Assembly (NCBI GenBank): GCA_964477525.1
Contig: CAYZHY010000005.1
Coordinates: 18,318 to 82,317 of the forward strand
DNA from: PCC-9228 sp964477525
GTDB taxonomy: Bacteria > Cyanobacteriota > Cyanobacteriia > Cyanobacteriales > PCC-9228
Length of the DNA stretch: 64,000 nt
Direction of reading: 5' to 3'
Under the pieces are notes generated by a model that was not told the origin of the DNA, made no database searches, and saw nothing but the letters and a program-made list of their open reading frames with translations. Both the position numbers and the translations under genes were made by a program. Numbering within the stretch: the stretch's first letter is position 1; each line of letters begins with the position of its first letter. Below are positions 55,715-64,000 of this stretch, piece by piece.

Positions 55715-56948
55715 CAGCGGTAGCAACGGCCCAATCGAAGATGCGGTGAGCGAGTTGTAGCTTGCTGCAAAGGGGGATGGTTTCTTGATTGCCTTGTTTG
55801 TCAAGCAAAACAGCAGAATTGGTTTGACTGCCAAAGCCAGTATTTTCTTTATCGATGGGATTGGCAACCACCAAATCGAGCTGTTTTTTCTGCAATTTCT
55901 CCCAAGCTGGCGTGACGATGTCGCCGGTTTGCGCGGCAAATCCAATGAGACGCTGGTGGGGCTTCCGTTTTTGGGATAGATCGGTTAAAATATCGGCAAC
56001 CGGTGTTAGGGGCAAGGCCTCTGGAAGCGATCGCTTGGGCAATTTTTCCCGAGCGTAATTTTGCGGGCGTACGTCACCAACGGCTGCCGACATCACGACC
56101 CAATCAGCTGCTGGTAATTTTTCCAGCAATTTTTGGTGCATTTGTTCGGAACTGACGGTTTCCCAAGCTTCTACGGTGGGAAATGCCTGTAAAAACTCCG
56201 TATTCATGGAACCGTGTACCAGCGTTACTTCAGCGCCACGGTGTATCGCTGCTTGCGCCAAAGCGGCTCCCATTTTGCCGGTAGCGGGATTACCTAAAAA
56301 ACGCACCGGGTCTAAATATTCTCGCGTGCCGCCAGCGCTAATTAAAATTCGTTTGCCGGCTAAATCCTGTTTGCCGCCGCTCTCCAGCAAAGATTCGATA
56401 TAAGTCAAGATAGCATTAGGTTCGGCCATGCGACCGTTGCCGACGGTATCGCAAGCCAAAATCCCCGCTTCCGGTCCGATGCTGTGGTAGTGGCTATCTT
56501 GTTTGATTTGTTGCCAGTTGCGTTGGGTTGGATTTGCCAGCCACATTTGTGTATTCATGGCTGGCGCGAGCAAAATGGGGCAGTGGGAAGCTAAGACAGT
56601 ATTAGTGAGTAAATTATCAGCCATCCCCCCGACCAGTTTGGCTAGGGTATTGGCACTCAGAGGCGCGATAACGAAAATATCTGCCCATTCGCCTAGTTCG
56701 ATGTGTAGGGGTCGCCCGCGTTCGGGTTGCCAAAAGTCTTTGTCAGTATAGCACGGATGGCGAGAGAGGGTGGATAAAGTCAGGGGGGTAATAAAAGCTT
56801 GCGCCGATTCTGTCAAAATGGTTTTGACCTGAGCGCCGGTTTTGGCGAGTTCGGAAACCACTTGACAAACTTTGTATGCGGCAATCCCCCCTGTGATTCC
56901 CACCAAAATATGGCGATTTTCTGGCGGTGACGCTTCGCGATCGCGCAT
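55698..56948 (-). CDS. coaBC: Bifunctional CoaBC (phosphopantothenoylcysteine decarboxylase / phosphopantothenate-cysteine ligase)
   Basis: 416 residues, coenzyme A synthesis. CoaC half (about 12-190): HILVGITGGIAAYKVCQ, the FMN site with SANTLAKLVGGMADNLL, PAMNTQMW and ACDTVGNGRMAEP (lid Cys). CoaB half (about 200-405): ILISAGGTREYLDPVRFLGNPATGKMG, VMSAAVGDVRP and LPKR-type KLPKRSLP, with FAAQTGD. Short polar end. It is followed by a tiny reading frame overlapping its stop. Confidence 0.95.
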   Translation of the reverse strand: MRDREASPPENRHILVGITGGIAAYKVCQVVSELAKTGAQVKTILTESAQAFITPLTLSTLSRHPCYTDKDFWQPERGRPLHIELGEWADIFVIAPLSANTLAKLVGGMADNLLTNTVLASHCPILLAPAMNTQMWLANPTQRNWQQIKQDSHYHSIGPEAGILACDTVGNGRMAEPNAILTYIESLLESGGKQDLAGKRILISAGGTREYLDPVRFLGNPATGKMGAALAQAAIHRGAEVTLVHGSMNTEFLQAFPTVEAWETVSSEQMHQKLLEKLPAADWVVMSAAVGDVRPQNYAREKLPKRSLPEALPLTPVADILTDLSQKRKPHQRLIGFAAQTGDIVTPAWEKLQKKQLDLVVANPIDKENTGFGSQTNSAVLLDKQGNQETIPLCSKLQLAHRIFDWAVATAVDGEN

Positions 56949-56972
56949 TGCTGCTATCCTGAAATTGGCAGG

Positions 56973-57185
56973 TTACGCTTCGTCGTAAGCTTCAAAGTCC
57001 AGTAGGTGAACGTAGGGCGTTACCAATTCCGGACGTTGAAATGCGATCGCGCGCAACAAATGCCAGTCATCCAACCCTGCAAAGGGATTGTCGTATTCGT
57101 CTAGTTCCAGGCGTCTTGCTAGTGTGGCAACATCTTCTGGGGTCATTGCCGCGATTTGTTGTTGGGAAATTGTTGTAGTTACCAT
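56973..57185 (-). CDS. DUF2555 domain protein
   Basis: 70 residues: MTPEDVATLARRLELDEYDNPF and GLDDWHLLRAIAFQRPELV are the DUF2555 features. Small, acidic, soluble, cyanobacteria-specific, of unknown role. It starts 24 bp upstream of coaBC on the same strand, a likely operon. Confidence 0.88.
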   Translation of the reverse strand: MVTTTISQQQIAAMTPEDVATLARRLELDEYDNPFAGLDDWHLLRAIAFQRPELVTPYVHLLDFEAYDEA

Positions 57186-57239
57186 GAAACCGACCTTTGA
57201 CAGCTTGGTTGTTCGATCCAGCGCTTACCTTATAATATT

Positions 57240-57869
57240 TTACGATCCCAGTGCCGGTCCCACCGATCTTTCGATAAAATTCTTGACACTTTCCAAAACC
57301 GGTAAGGCAATTTCGTGACCCATGGCAAATTCTTGGTAGTCGATGGAACTTCCCAGCGATTCCAACGTCTCCCGCGCTTGGTAAGACATGTTAATGGGAA
57401 CCACCGGATCGTTGGTACCGTGAGCCATAAAAACCGGGGGAATGCGGTCGGTTTGCGGTTGGGGCTGCTCGTGCAAGTAACCGCTTAAAGAAACAATTCC
57501 TGCCAGGGGAAAGCGAATGCCGATATCTAACGCCATAGCGCCTCCTTGGGAAAACCCCAGCAAGCAAGTGCGCGAAAAAGGAATGTTGGTGGTTTCCGGT
57601 AGGGCTTGCAACCAATCGGTTAAGGCTCTTTGGCTGGTGGCGAGACCTTGGCGGTCTTCCACTTCTAAGTTATACCACATTTTCCCGTTGGGGACCTGGG
57701 GATGGGGAAAGGGCGCTTCTACGGAGAAAAATTTATAGTCGGGTAGGTTCAAAGAAGGAACCAACGAGGTCAAATCTTTGGCGTTCGCGCCCCAACCATG
57801 GAGCATCACTACCACGCCTTTGGTGGCATCTGGGGTTTTCGGAGAAATGGCGATCGCTTCTAATTGCAT
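57240..57869 (-). CDS. Alpha/beta hydrolase (carboxylesterase family)
   Basis: 209 residues. HGWGANAKDLTSLVP carries the oxyanion loop, GFSQGGAMALDIG the nucleophile Ser, GTNDPVVP the Asp and GHEI the His. Related to acyl-protein thioesterase/phospholipase-carboxylesterase YpfH type. No signal peptide. Substrate unknown. Confidence 0.92.
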   Translation of the reverse strand: MQLEAIAISPKTPDATKGVVVMLHGWGANAKDLTSLVPSLNLPDYKFFSVEAPFPHPQVPNGKMWYNLEVEDRQGLATSQRALTDWLQALPETTNIPFSRTCLLGFSQGGAMALDIGIRFPLAGIVSLSGYLHEQPQPQTDRIPPVFMAHGTNDPVVPINMSYQARETLESLGSSIDYQEFAMGHEIALPVLESVKNFIERSVGPALGS

Positions 57870-57980
57870 AAGCTGGACAATGTGCGTGCGTTGTATCTAA
57901 CCTACGGTACACTATTCGATTTTAGATAGGGATGGAAATCGAACCAAGGACTTGTCTGGAAGTTGCGGGATGTATGGGCA

Positions 57981-59288
57981 TTAAGCGCGTTGGGTTGTAC
58001 CGCCATTCGGGGCAACCAATCCCCAAATTCCTGCCAAGCTCAACCATCCCCACATATTAATTTGTACGTCGAACAGGGGAACATCTAAAAGATGAAAACA
58101 CGTACATCCCCCAAAAGCAACCAGATAGGAAAACAACATCAAGCGATCGCCGGGATAATAGAAATTTGGTTTTGCCATGCCTTTTGCCAAGGATAAAACA
58201 CCACGGGCCAATATCCAACCCACTACCGTCAAAAACAACAAAGCAGCGGGAATGCCAGTTTCGGCAGCCAGCATCAACGGTAAATTGTGAGGATGCCCTA
58301 ACCAAACCTGCATTTTTTGCTCGTACAAACGGGAAAAACTGCGCAATCCCCAACCCAACCACCAGCGATCGCTTATCATATCCCCAGCAAACTGCCATTG
58401 CGTGGTTCGCATCAATTCTACCGGACGATCGGCATACAAGCGATCGTTGAGACGCTGCCAAATATAGGCAGGTACCACCCCACGCAACCAGGTGTTCGCT
58501 GGTGCTGGTGCAAAAGCCGCTCCCAACACTACCCCCATGGCAGCCACTATGGCACCAACCATCCAATACCAACTAGCATAGATGGCAAATACCAAAACCA
58601 TCAAGCCCGCCACTCCCCAAGCATTGCGGGAATGGGTAAAAAATAATGCGATCGCAATGACCGTCAAAGCCGCCGTTTGCCAAGTAAGCTGCCACCAAGC
58701 CCCTGCTTTGTTAGCACGAACCTGCCAAAAGGATTCCAGCCACAATCCCAACCCCAAAGCAAAGGGAACCAATAGATAGCTGGCTAAAAAATTGGCATAA
58801 ATAAAAATCGACGACATGCGCCCCGGGGGATTTCCGCCTTTTTCAATGGGAATATTCGCCAACATCGTGAGTTCCCAGTGACCGTGCCATCCCCACAACA
58901 TCTGCCCCCAGCCAATAAGAGCCACGGGAATCGCTGCCACCAGCACAATTTGAGCAATCCGTCGCAGCCGGTGGGGAGTATGGAGAATTTTTGCCAAAGC
59001 TGGAAATAAGAAGAAAAAAGGTAGGAAATTAAATAAGCCCCAAAAAGAGGGCAGCGATTGGTCGGCAAAAATGGTAGAAAGAATTTGCAAAACCGCCACC
59101 ACAGCAAATCCTTGGGTAACGCGAGCAGCCAACAGCGATCGCCAGTGACGGTGCCAAATTGCGATCGCTACCCACAAAAGTCCCAATCCGCCCAAAAAAG
59201 GGCTAAAAGAAAAAATGGCCACCCCATAGCGGGTTACTTGCCAGAGGCGGTCTTGGTTATTTTCCGATGGGGAAGTTGGATTTACCAA
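57981..59288 (-). CDS. O-antigen ligase family membrane protein
   Basis: 435-residue polytopic protein with about ten hydrophobic segments and a large periplasmic loop (about 275-330: WQRLNDRLYADRPVELMRTTQW, GWGLRSFSRLYEQKM, GHPHNLPLMLAAETG), which carries the Arg and His of the Wzy_C/WaaL superfamily. In cyanobacteria this family includes IctB, once proposed as a bicarbonate transporter; the sequence here differs from IctB at the N-terminus and I would not use that name. It likely acts on surface polysaccharide. Ten bp downstream of the YaaW-like gene. Confidence 0.88.
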   Translation of the reverse strand: MVNPTSPSENNQDRLWQVTRYGVAIFSFSPFLGGLGLLWVAIAIWHRHWRSLLAARVTQGFAVVAVLQILSTIFADQSLPSFWGLFNFLPFFFLFPALAKILHTPHRLRRIAQIVLVAAIPVALIGWGQMLWGWHGHWELTMLANIPIEKGGNPPGRMSSIFIYANFLASYLLVPFALGLGLWLESFWQVRANKAGAWWQLTWQTAALTVIAIALFFTHSRNAWGVAGLMVLVFAIYASWYWMVGAIVAAMGVVLGAAFAPAPANTWLRGVVPAYIWQRLNDRLYADRPVELMRTTQWQFAGDMISDRWWLGWGLRSFSRLYEQKMQVWLGHPHNLPLMLAAETGIPAALLFLTVVGWILARGVLSLAKGMAKPNFYYPGDRLMLFSYLVAFGGCTCFHLLDVPLFDVQINMWGWLSLAGIWGLVAPNGGTTQRA

Positions 59289-59297
59289 AGCAGACCC

Positions 59298-60143
59298 TTA
59301 TACCATTTGATACGCTTGCTCTTGACGAGTAAGACGGATTTGTGCCAAAGCAAAGATAATGGGAATAATGCGACCGTAGTCCGTAGCGATCGCACGCCAA
59401 CCCAAATCGGCAAAAAACCACGTCCACAGAGCCGGTCCTAAAAAGCTTAACATGGTATTGACCGTTCCGTAACGAGCCGCCGTTGCCGCCATTCCCCGAC
59501 GCGCCGTTTGCATGGCCACATACCCCTGAAACTTGACAGAAGCCGCCAAACTGCCCCGCGCTACTGTTTCCCGGGCAATTTGATATTTCGCCCAATACCA
59601 AGCAAACTGCCGGGCAATTTCCTTCAGCAACAACGGACGCACCATCGAACTCACCGCAATGGCACTGCTGCCTTTTAAAATTAACGTGAGCGGATTTTTC
59701 TGAAAATCTACCGGGGAGGGATGGCTGATGTTTGACCGATCGAGCGATCGCTGTACCCGCAATGTAAGCTTGTTACGATCTGCTTTTGGTAGGCGATGCC
59801 AGCATTTTTCCAAGATATTTAAAAAGATTTCTGCTTCTAAATCGATGGTAGAAATGGTATTTTCGCAAGAAATACGCAAATATTTGCAAACTTGTAACAG
59901 GGTTTGCCGGTAAGTAATCTTATGAGTGCGTCCAGCGAGAACGGAAAATCCATCCGCCGCCAAAAAACGAAACCGTTTTTCCACCAAATCCAGCCAAACT
60001 TGCCTGGTTTGACTGCAAATTTCCACAGCTTCCGGAACTTGTAAGTAATCGAGGGGATTGAACTTGCGTTGAAAAAGAATCCCTGTAATTTCTTGCAGTT
60101 CTTCTTCCGTCGCCAGTTCCAATCCAGTTCTAAGTTCGTCCAA
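59298..60143 (-). CDS. YaaW-like protein
   Basis: 281 residues from a TTG start at 60143 with GGAGG eight bases upstream; a GTG at 60161 adds six residues. The N-terminal helical region, YRQTLLQVCKYLRISCE and LEAEIFLNILEKCWHRLP, resembles E. coli YaaW; a hydrophobic C-terminal part (about 165-270) includes ILKGSSAIAVSSMV, a GMAATAARYG stretch and FLGPALWTWFFADLG, suggesting membrane association. Function unknown. Adjacent to the O-antigen-ligase-like gene. Confidence 0.75.
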   Translation of the reverse strand: MDELRTGLELATEEELQEITGILFQRKFNPLDYLQVPEAVEICSQTRQVWLDLVEKRFRFLAADGFSVLAGRTHKITYRQTLLQVCKYLRISCENTISTIDLEAEIFLNILEKCWHRLPKADRNKLTLRVQRSLDRSNISHPSPVDFQKNPLTLILKGSSAIAVSSMVRPLLLKEIARQFAWYWAKYQIARETVARGSLAASVKFQGYVAMQTARRGMAATAARYGTVNTMLSFLGPALWTWFFADLGWRAIATDYGRIIPIIFALAQIRLTRQEQAYQMV

Positions 60144-60338
60144 GATTCCTGCCCTCCACACCTAACGCTATATTAAGTTTTTCATGGCAATTATCGCAAA
60201 ATTGGCTATCCGCGATCGCACCAATAGCCTTTCCTACAAATAGGAGACACAAAAGCGATCGCCACAGTAAAATGTTTACCCATAGCCATCAAAATCGTAA
60301 TCGAACCACACCAATATTATTAGCATTGTATAAAAATC

Positions 60339-60382
60339 TCCTTCTCCCCCTCATCCCCCTCATCCCACTCTCCCCCTCACCC
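60339..60382. repeat. CCCCTCAT low-complexity tract at the 3' end of cca
   Basis: Units such as CCCCCTCATCCCCCTCATCC run from the intergenic space into cca, and the tract's TCA (minus-strand TGA) is the cca stop codon. Confidence 0.7.
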
Positions 60383-61622
60383 ACGCCAACGCCTGTTCGC
60401 GATTTTCAATTTTCCCCTCAGCGCGGGCAATTTGCACCTCCTGCAACCAACGACCAATTTCCGGTCCTTTGGGAAATTGCAATTCGTGGATAAAATCTTC
60501 TCCCGATAGGATAGACTGGGGATGGGCAACGGGATTTTCCGGGTCGAGATAGCGGCGAATGGGGGTTTCTAGTGCGGTGATGGGTACGCCATTTGCCAAT
60601 GCCAACACCACCAAAGAAGCAAACGCCTCGCCAACAGTTTTGTATAAAAAGAACCAATCGCGGATGGTTAGCTGTTCTATTGCTGCTGCCGATGCGAGTT
60701 GGGGAAAGGTTTTTTTCAGCGCGATCGCGTTTTTTTGTTCGATATTGCTATATTTAAGATCGAGCAGTTGGTTGGTAGCGGTTTCTGGGTCGCTATCCAG
60801 CAAACAGAATAATTTTGCCAGCATCAGCCAGGTAGTAGGTAGGGTAGAACGCAATGGCTGCTGTAGCTGGTTGGTTAGTTGGCGAAATTCTCCATAGTTC
60901 GATATTACTGTATTGAAAGCGCGATCGCAGCCTGCCATTAACTGAAAACTGGTGGCATCGCAGCTAGGAAACCAAACCGACAGCAACCCATCCTGCCAAG
61001 CTTGCTGCAACCAGAAAGCACTATTGCTCCTTTCTAAAATATAGCTTATCTCCGTTCGTACCCGTTCCGCCGCTACCCGGGCAATGAGGGATGCCAACTC
61101 TTGAATCGTTTTTTGGGTAGTAGAGTCAATGGTAAAATCGAGCTGAGCCGCCTGTCTGTACGCCCTGAACAAGCGTAACGGGTCGCTTTTGAGATTTTCG
61201 GGAGAAACCATGCGCAAAACCCGTTTTTGCAGGTCTTGCTGTCCCTGGAGCGGGTCGATGGTGGTTTGGTGGTAGGGGTCGTACGCGATCGCATTTATGG
61301 TAAAATCCCGTCGTTGCAGGTCTTCTGTTAGCGTTTCCCCTTCCTGCGCAGCAAAATCCACGGTGGCATTGTCAAACACCACCCGGGCAATTTGACGTTC
61401 CGCATCCAGCAAAACATAGCCACCACCGTAGCGATTGGCAATCGTGCGAGCTGTTTTTACCGCCTGCTGGGGCAGCACAAAATCCAAATCCAGATGTTCC
61501 ACCCACCGCTGCAACCAAGCATCTCGCACTGCCCCGCCTACCAAATAGGCAGGTTTTGGTAAATCTGTCAAATCGAAAGGCCAATTTTCCGAAGACAGGG
61601 GATAGGGGGAATTTGGGGACAT
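60360..61622 (-). CDS. cca: CCA tRNA nucleotidyltransferase
   Basis: 420-residue class II nucleotidyltransferase adding or repairing tRNA 3' CCA. The metal-binding motif GGAVRDAWL with DLDFVLP Asp-x-Asp, RDFTINAIAYDP, and the basic head/neck motif DPLRLFRAYRQAAQLDF are seen; the C-terminal body region is helical. A CCA enzyme is needed since neither tRNA gene here encodes CCA. The end of the gene reads RGRVG within a C-rich repeat. Confidence 0.94.
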   Translation of the reverse strand: MSPNSPYPLSSENWPFDLTDLPKPAYLVGGAVRDAWLQRWVEHLDLDFVLPQQAVKTARTIANRYGGGYVLLDAERQIARVVFDNATVDFAAQEGETLTEDLQRRDFTINAIAYDPYHQTTIDPLQGQQDLQKRVLRMVSPENLKSDPLRLFRAYRQAAQLDFTIDSTTQKTIQELASLIARVAAERVRTEISYILERSNSAFWLQQAWQDGLLSVWFPSCDATSFQLMAGCDRAFNTVISNYGEFRQLTNQLQQPLRSTLPTTWLMLAKLFCLLDSDPETATNQLLDLKYSNIEQKNAIALKKTFPQLASAAAIEQLTIRDWFFLYKTVGEAFASLVVLALANGVPITALETPIRRYLDPENPVAHPQSILSGEDFIHELQFPKGPEIGRWLQEVQIARAEGKIENREQALAWVRGRVG

Positions 61623-61782
61623 AATATATTAAGAATTCGCGATCGCTGGCAGCCAAGAAGGCATTGCCTAAGCTAAATTAACAGAAAGATGCCTGAAGAG
61701 GATAGTACCCCAGACAGGTTTCGCGCTGTCGGGGAATGTTCTATCTAGTTTTAGGAATCCTAGTTATAAAAGGTGATTGTAT

Positions 61783-62031
61783 ATGTGTATTTGTGTAAAT
61801 TGCCATTACGTCGATCGTTGCGTCACCTACCACGCCGTAGAAACGCAACACCAACAACCCCATTTAACCGACAATCCCACGTTTGAACCAGTACAACCCA
61901 GCATCAACGTCAACATTCGCCCGCAAGAAGACCATATTGAAATGGAATGGGATGTAGTCGGTTGCGAAAGCTTCCTAGAAGAAGCTGGCAAATGGGCTAA
62001 ACTACGCCCAGGAGAACCCGTTCCTACCTAA
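61783..62031 (+). CDS. ycf34: Ycf34 family iron-sulfur protein
   Basis: 82 residues. MCICVNCHYVDRC at the start supplies four Cys (2, 4, 7 and 13) that bind an Fe-S cluster in Synechocystis Ycf34, a protein linked to photosynthetic electron transport; the rest has INVNIRPQEDHIEMEWDVVGC and CESFLEE. ATG at 61783 with AAGGTG before it; an upstream TTG is unlikely. Confidence 0.9.
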   Translation: MCICVNCHYVDRCVTYHAVETQHQQPHLTDNPTFEPVQPSINVNIRPQEDHIEMEWDVVGCESFLEEAGKWAKLRPGEPVPT

Positions 62032-62075
62032 ATGAAATGGGAAAATGTGGAGATGGGGCAAATAGGGAGAATATA

Positions 62076-62144
62076 TACTAGTTGATACTAGTTGATACTC
62101 CCACGCCCCCAAGCTCCCAAGCTCCCACGCTCGGTACGCTCGGT
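62076..62144. repeat. Three adjoining short tandem duplications
   Basis: TACTAGTTGA twice (62076-62095), AAGCTCCC twice (62111-62126), and ACGCTCGGT twice (62127-62144). The last includes the 12-mer CCCACGCTCGGT (62124-62135) shared in reverse with 51730-51741. Confidence 0.75.
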
Positions 62145-62178
62145 GTGTAATATCTAAAGCGTCATTTTTGACTCCAAA

Positions 62179-63255
62179 ATGGAATCGGCTGCCAAGCTGA
62201 CAAGCCAACAACTGCAAAATACCGTTCGCCAGGTGGGTATCAATCCCAATTATTGGTATCCCGTGGAATGGGCATCTGAGGTCAAACCGGGTGAGGTTCG
62301 TGCAGTCACCCTTTGGCAAGAAGCGATCGCTTTGTATCGCGACACAGATGGTACTATACACGCATTGGAAGATGCCTGCCCGCACAAAGGTGTTGCCTTG
62401 CACAAAGGGGAAGTCAACGGCAAAAATTTGGTTTGTCGCTACCACGGTTGGGAATTTAACGGCGACGGCGAATGCGTCAACATTCCCTATTTTCCGCCAG
62501 AACAAAAACTTCCCTGTGCCCAAGCGCGTAGCTATCCAGTGCGGGAACAGTACGGGCTGATTTGGATATTTCCCGGCGACCCAGAGCTCGCCAGCCATCG
62601 CGAACTGCCTCACATACCCGAATACGAAGATTCAAGTTTGTTATGCGTGCCCATTCCCAGTCACTTCCCCGCTCACTTTTCCATCTGCAACGAAAACACC
62701 ATGGATGTGTTCCATGGCTTTCTCCACAAAGACTTGCAGGGCTGGTTTAACCCAAAATTATTATCGCTACAGGAAACAGAAAACGGCGTTTCGGCAGATT
62801 ATCAAGTTGCTTACAAAGGGCTGATGCCCAAACTATTGGGATTGAGCGAAAGCGCCAACGAAGTAACCACACGCACCATCACCCTTAAATATCAATACCC
62901 GCACTACCGCAGTTCCCTAGAAGGTCTTTCTTCGTTGTATCTGTTGCGGTGTCCTAGAGGTTGGCGAGATACCCGTTCTTTTAGTTATTTATTTTTGCGA
63001 TTGCCCTTACCGACGTGGGTAGTCAGCAGATTTGGCAAATGGTTGGCACCGCTAATACGGCGTTTTCTCTTTGAGAAATTTTTAGCCCAAGACCGGGAAA
63101 TGGTGGCAAGCGAACAAAAAACCTACGATGCCAATCCCCAGCGGCAGTATGTAGAAGTGAATCCGGCGATTCTTGCCTTACAGCGAGTCATTGTGCGTCA
63201 GTATCGGGGATACAGGAACTCCTTTGAAGGAGAGCAGGCATCGATCGCTAAATGA
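62179..63255 (+). CDS. Rieske non-haem iron oxygenase (PaO/CAO-like)
   Basis: 358 residues. Rieske ligands in CPHKGVALHKG and CRYHGWEF; the mononuclear iron site in NENTMDVFHGFLH (Asn/Asp, two His). A C-terminal helical hydrophobic region with RRFLFEKFLAQDREMV is typical of the chlorophyll-breakdown or Tic55/PaO-type oxygenases of cyanobacteria. The substrate is unknown. Preceded by a repeat cluster at 62076-62144. Confidence 0.88.
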   Translation: MESAAKLTSQQLQNTVRQVGINPNYWYPVEWASEVKPGEVRAVTLWQEAIALYRDTDGTIHALEDACPHKGVALHKGEVNGKNLVCRYHGWEFNGDGECVNIPYFPPEQKLPCAQARSYPVREQYGLIWIFPGDPELASHRELPHIPEYEDSSLLCVPIPSHFPAHFSICNENTMDVFHGFLHKDLQGWFNPKLLSLQETENGVSADYQVAYKGLMPKLLGLSESANEVTTRTITLKYQYPHYRSSLEGLSSLYLLRCPRGWRDTRSFSYLFLRLPLPTWVVSRFGKWLAPLIRRFLFEKFLAQDREMVASEQKTYDANPQRQYVEVNPAILALQRVIVRQYRGYRNSFEGEQASIAK

Positions 63256-63455
63256 AAACTCCGTATCGATGAAAATTTTCTACTAGAAGGCATATTTGTA
63301 AAAGGATTTGGCATTATGAATAAAAATTCCTGTTTGGTTTAATTAGATTGGAGCCGTCATTCTAGATTTATAGAGTATTGCGTTCCGGGTAAATGTATGA
63401 ATGATGACAAACATGAAGTATTGAACAGAATTGCTAATGCATTGGAATCCTTTGA

Positions 63456-63797
63456 TACCAATGGTGGCATCCTAGGTTCTTTAGCTTTTTCTTTGGTGGT
63501 GGTGCCGTATCTTTATTCGCTCTGGCAACGAACTGGCGGTACGACCGTACTTTGCCTTTCTGGATCGCGATCGCAGCAAGCGCACTGTATATTGGTGGCA
63601 TCATTGTTTTTACAGCCAACGTCAATTTACCTTTAAATGATTATACCGAATCCTGGAACCCGCAAGCACTGCCGAACGATTGGCAGGCGACTCGTGCCGC
63701 ATGGAACGAAGCAAATGCTTTACACACCAGTGTTTCTGTCCTTTCTTTCACCTTGTATCTCGTTGCTTTGATACTACATCCATCCAACCGATACTAA
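63456..63797 (+). pseudogene. Remnant of a DUF1772 membrane protein
   Basis: An open frame without a normal start codon (no ATG or GTG; one TTG at 63552) encodes middle and C-terminal parts of a DUF1772 protein: FFFGGGAVSLFALATNWRYD, FWIAIAASALYIGGIIVFT, NVNLPLNDYTESWNP and DWQATRAAWNEANALHTSV. The first third of a normal member (about 150 residues) is lost; a stop (TGA at 63453) precedes. A shadow frame from 63397 overlaps but does not supply it. Confidence 0.7.
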
Positions 63798-63871
63798 GCC
63801 AGTTTTACAATTTATGAAAACGGAGTTTATTTATCTTGTTGGATACTGGAGAATACTGTCTAAAAAGAATG

Positions 63872-63953
63872 ATACCATTTTTAATAAATAGCGCTCTCTA
63901 CCGATCCTTCAATTCCCCTTCAGCAAGCTCGGGGCAGGCTGGGAAAATGGTAT
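63872..63953. repeat. Inverted repeat of 10 bp, MITE-like
   Basis: ATACCATTTT (63872-63881) and AAAATGGTAT (63944-63953) flank 62 bases. It could be a short non-autonomous element or a chance hairpin; the surroundings contain no gene. Confidence 0.4.
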
Positions 63954-64000
63954 TAGATAGATGATAGCGAGCAATTTCCGTTTTTGGGATTTTCTGGTTG

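Overview
The window is chromosomal DNA of a phycobilisome-containing cyanobacterium. Evidence: the HIP1 octamer GCGATCGC is scattered throughout. Cyanobacterial marker genes are present: cpcT (bilin lyase), sqdB/sqdX (thylakoid sulfolipid), ycf34, a YggT/Ycf19 protein, DUF2996 and DUF2555 proteins, an RRM protein beside rpsU, an SpkB-type kinase and a GAF/PAS adenylate cyclase. The genus cannot be fixed from the sequence. The piece comes from a draft scaffold: a run of 100 N (12209-12308) sits between two copies of the same 55 bases. I see no CRISPR array, transposase, prophage or rRNA operon, and most of the window is ordinary core genome.

Layout. 0-9 kb: 5' end of a CYP120-like P450, a Rieske lipoprotein, a YciI protein, pheT, an SpkB-like kinase with pentapeptide repeats, a CapA-like phosphoesterase and rfbB. 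9-12.2 kb: znuA-znuC-znuB with a perfect Zur-box palindrome before znuA. 12.6-17.3 kb (minus): a small unknown gene and the acpP-fabF-tkt run, closed by a terminator. 17.7-24 kb: an HdrB-like CCG protein, a large GAF protein with a degenerate kinase end, pyrD and a small secreted or membrane protein. 24-28.5 kb: ABC permease, larE, DUF2996, a MoaD/ThiS-like carrier and thrC. 28.8-35.5 kb (minus): the classic rimP-nusA-ylxR-infB translation cluster and a membrane protein. 35.5-38 kb: a candidate structured RNA, yggT, accC, tRNA-Leu(GAG) and tRNA-Val(GAC).

38-54 kb: small zinc-ribbon and SRPBCC proteins, holA, secreted TPR and phytase-like proteins, cpcT, sqdB-sqdX, a GAF-GAF-PAS adenylate cyclase, an AI-2E family transporter and a TPR protein. 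53.6-61.6 kb (minus): FKBP isomerase, rpsU, RRM protein, coaBC, DUF2555, an esterase, an O-antigen-ligase-like protein, a YaaW-like protein and the CCA-adding enzyme. 61.7-64 kb: ycf34, a Rieske oxygenase, a decayed DUF1772 gene and an inverted repeat.

The least explained items are: a 35.56-35.78 kb segment with an 8-bp closing inverted repeat, internal hairpins and its own terminator (candidate ncRNA); the MoaD-like carrier next to threonine synthase; a ZnuA lacking the usual first zinc-ligand histidine; a long structured spacer before infB; and dispersed low-complexity repeats, one of which supplies the stop codon of cca.
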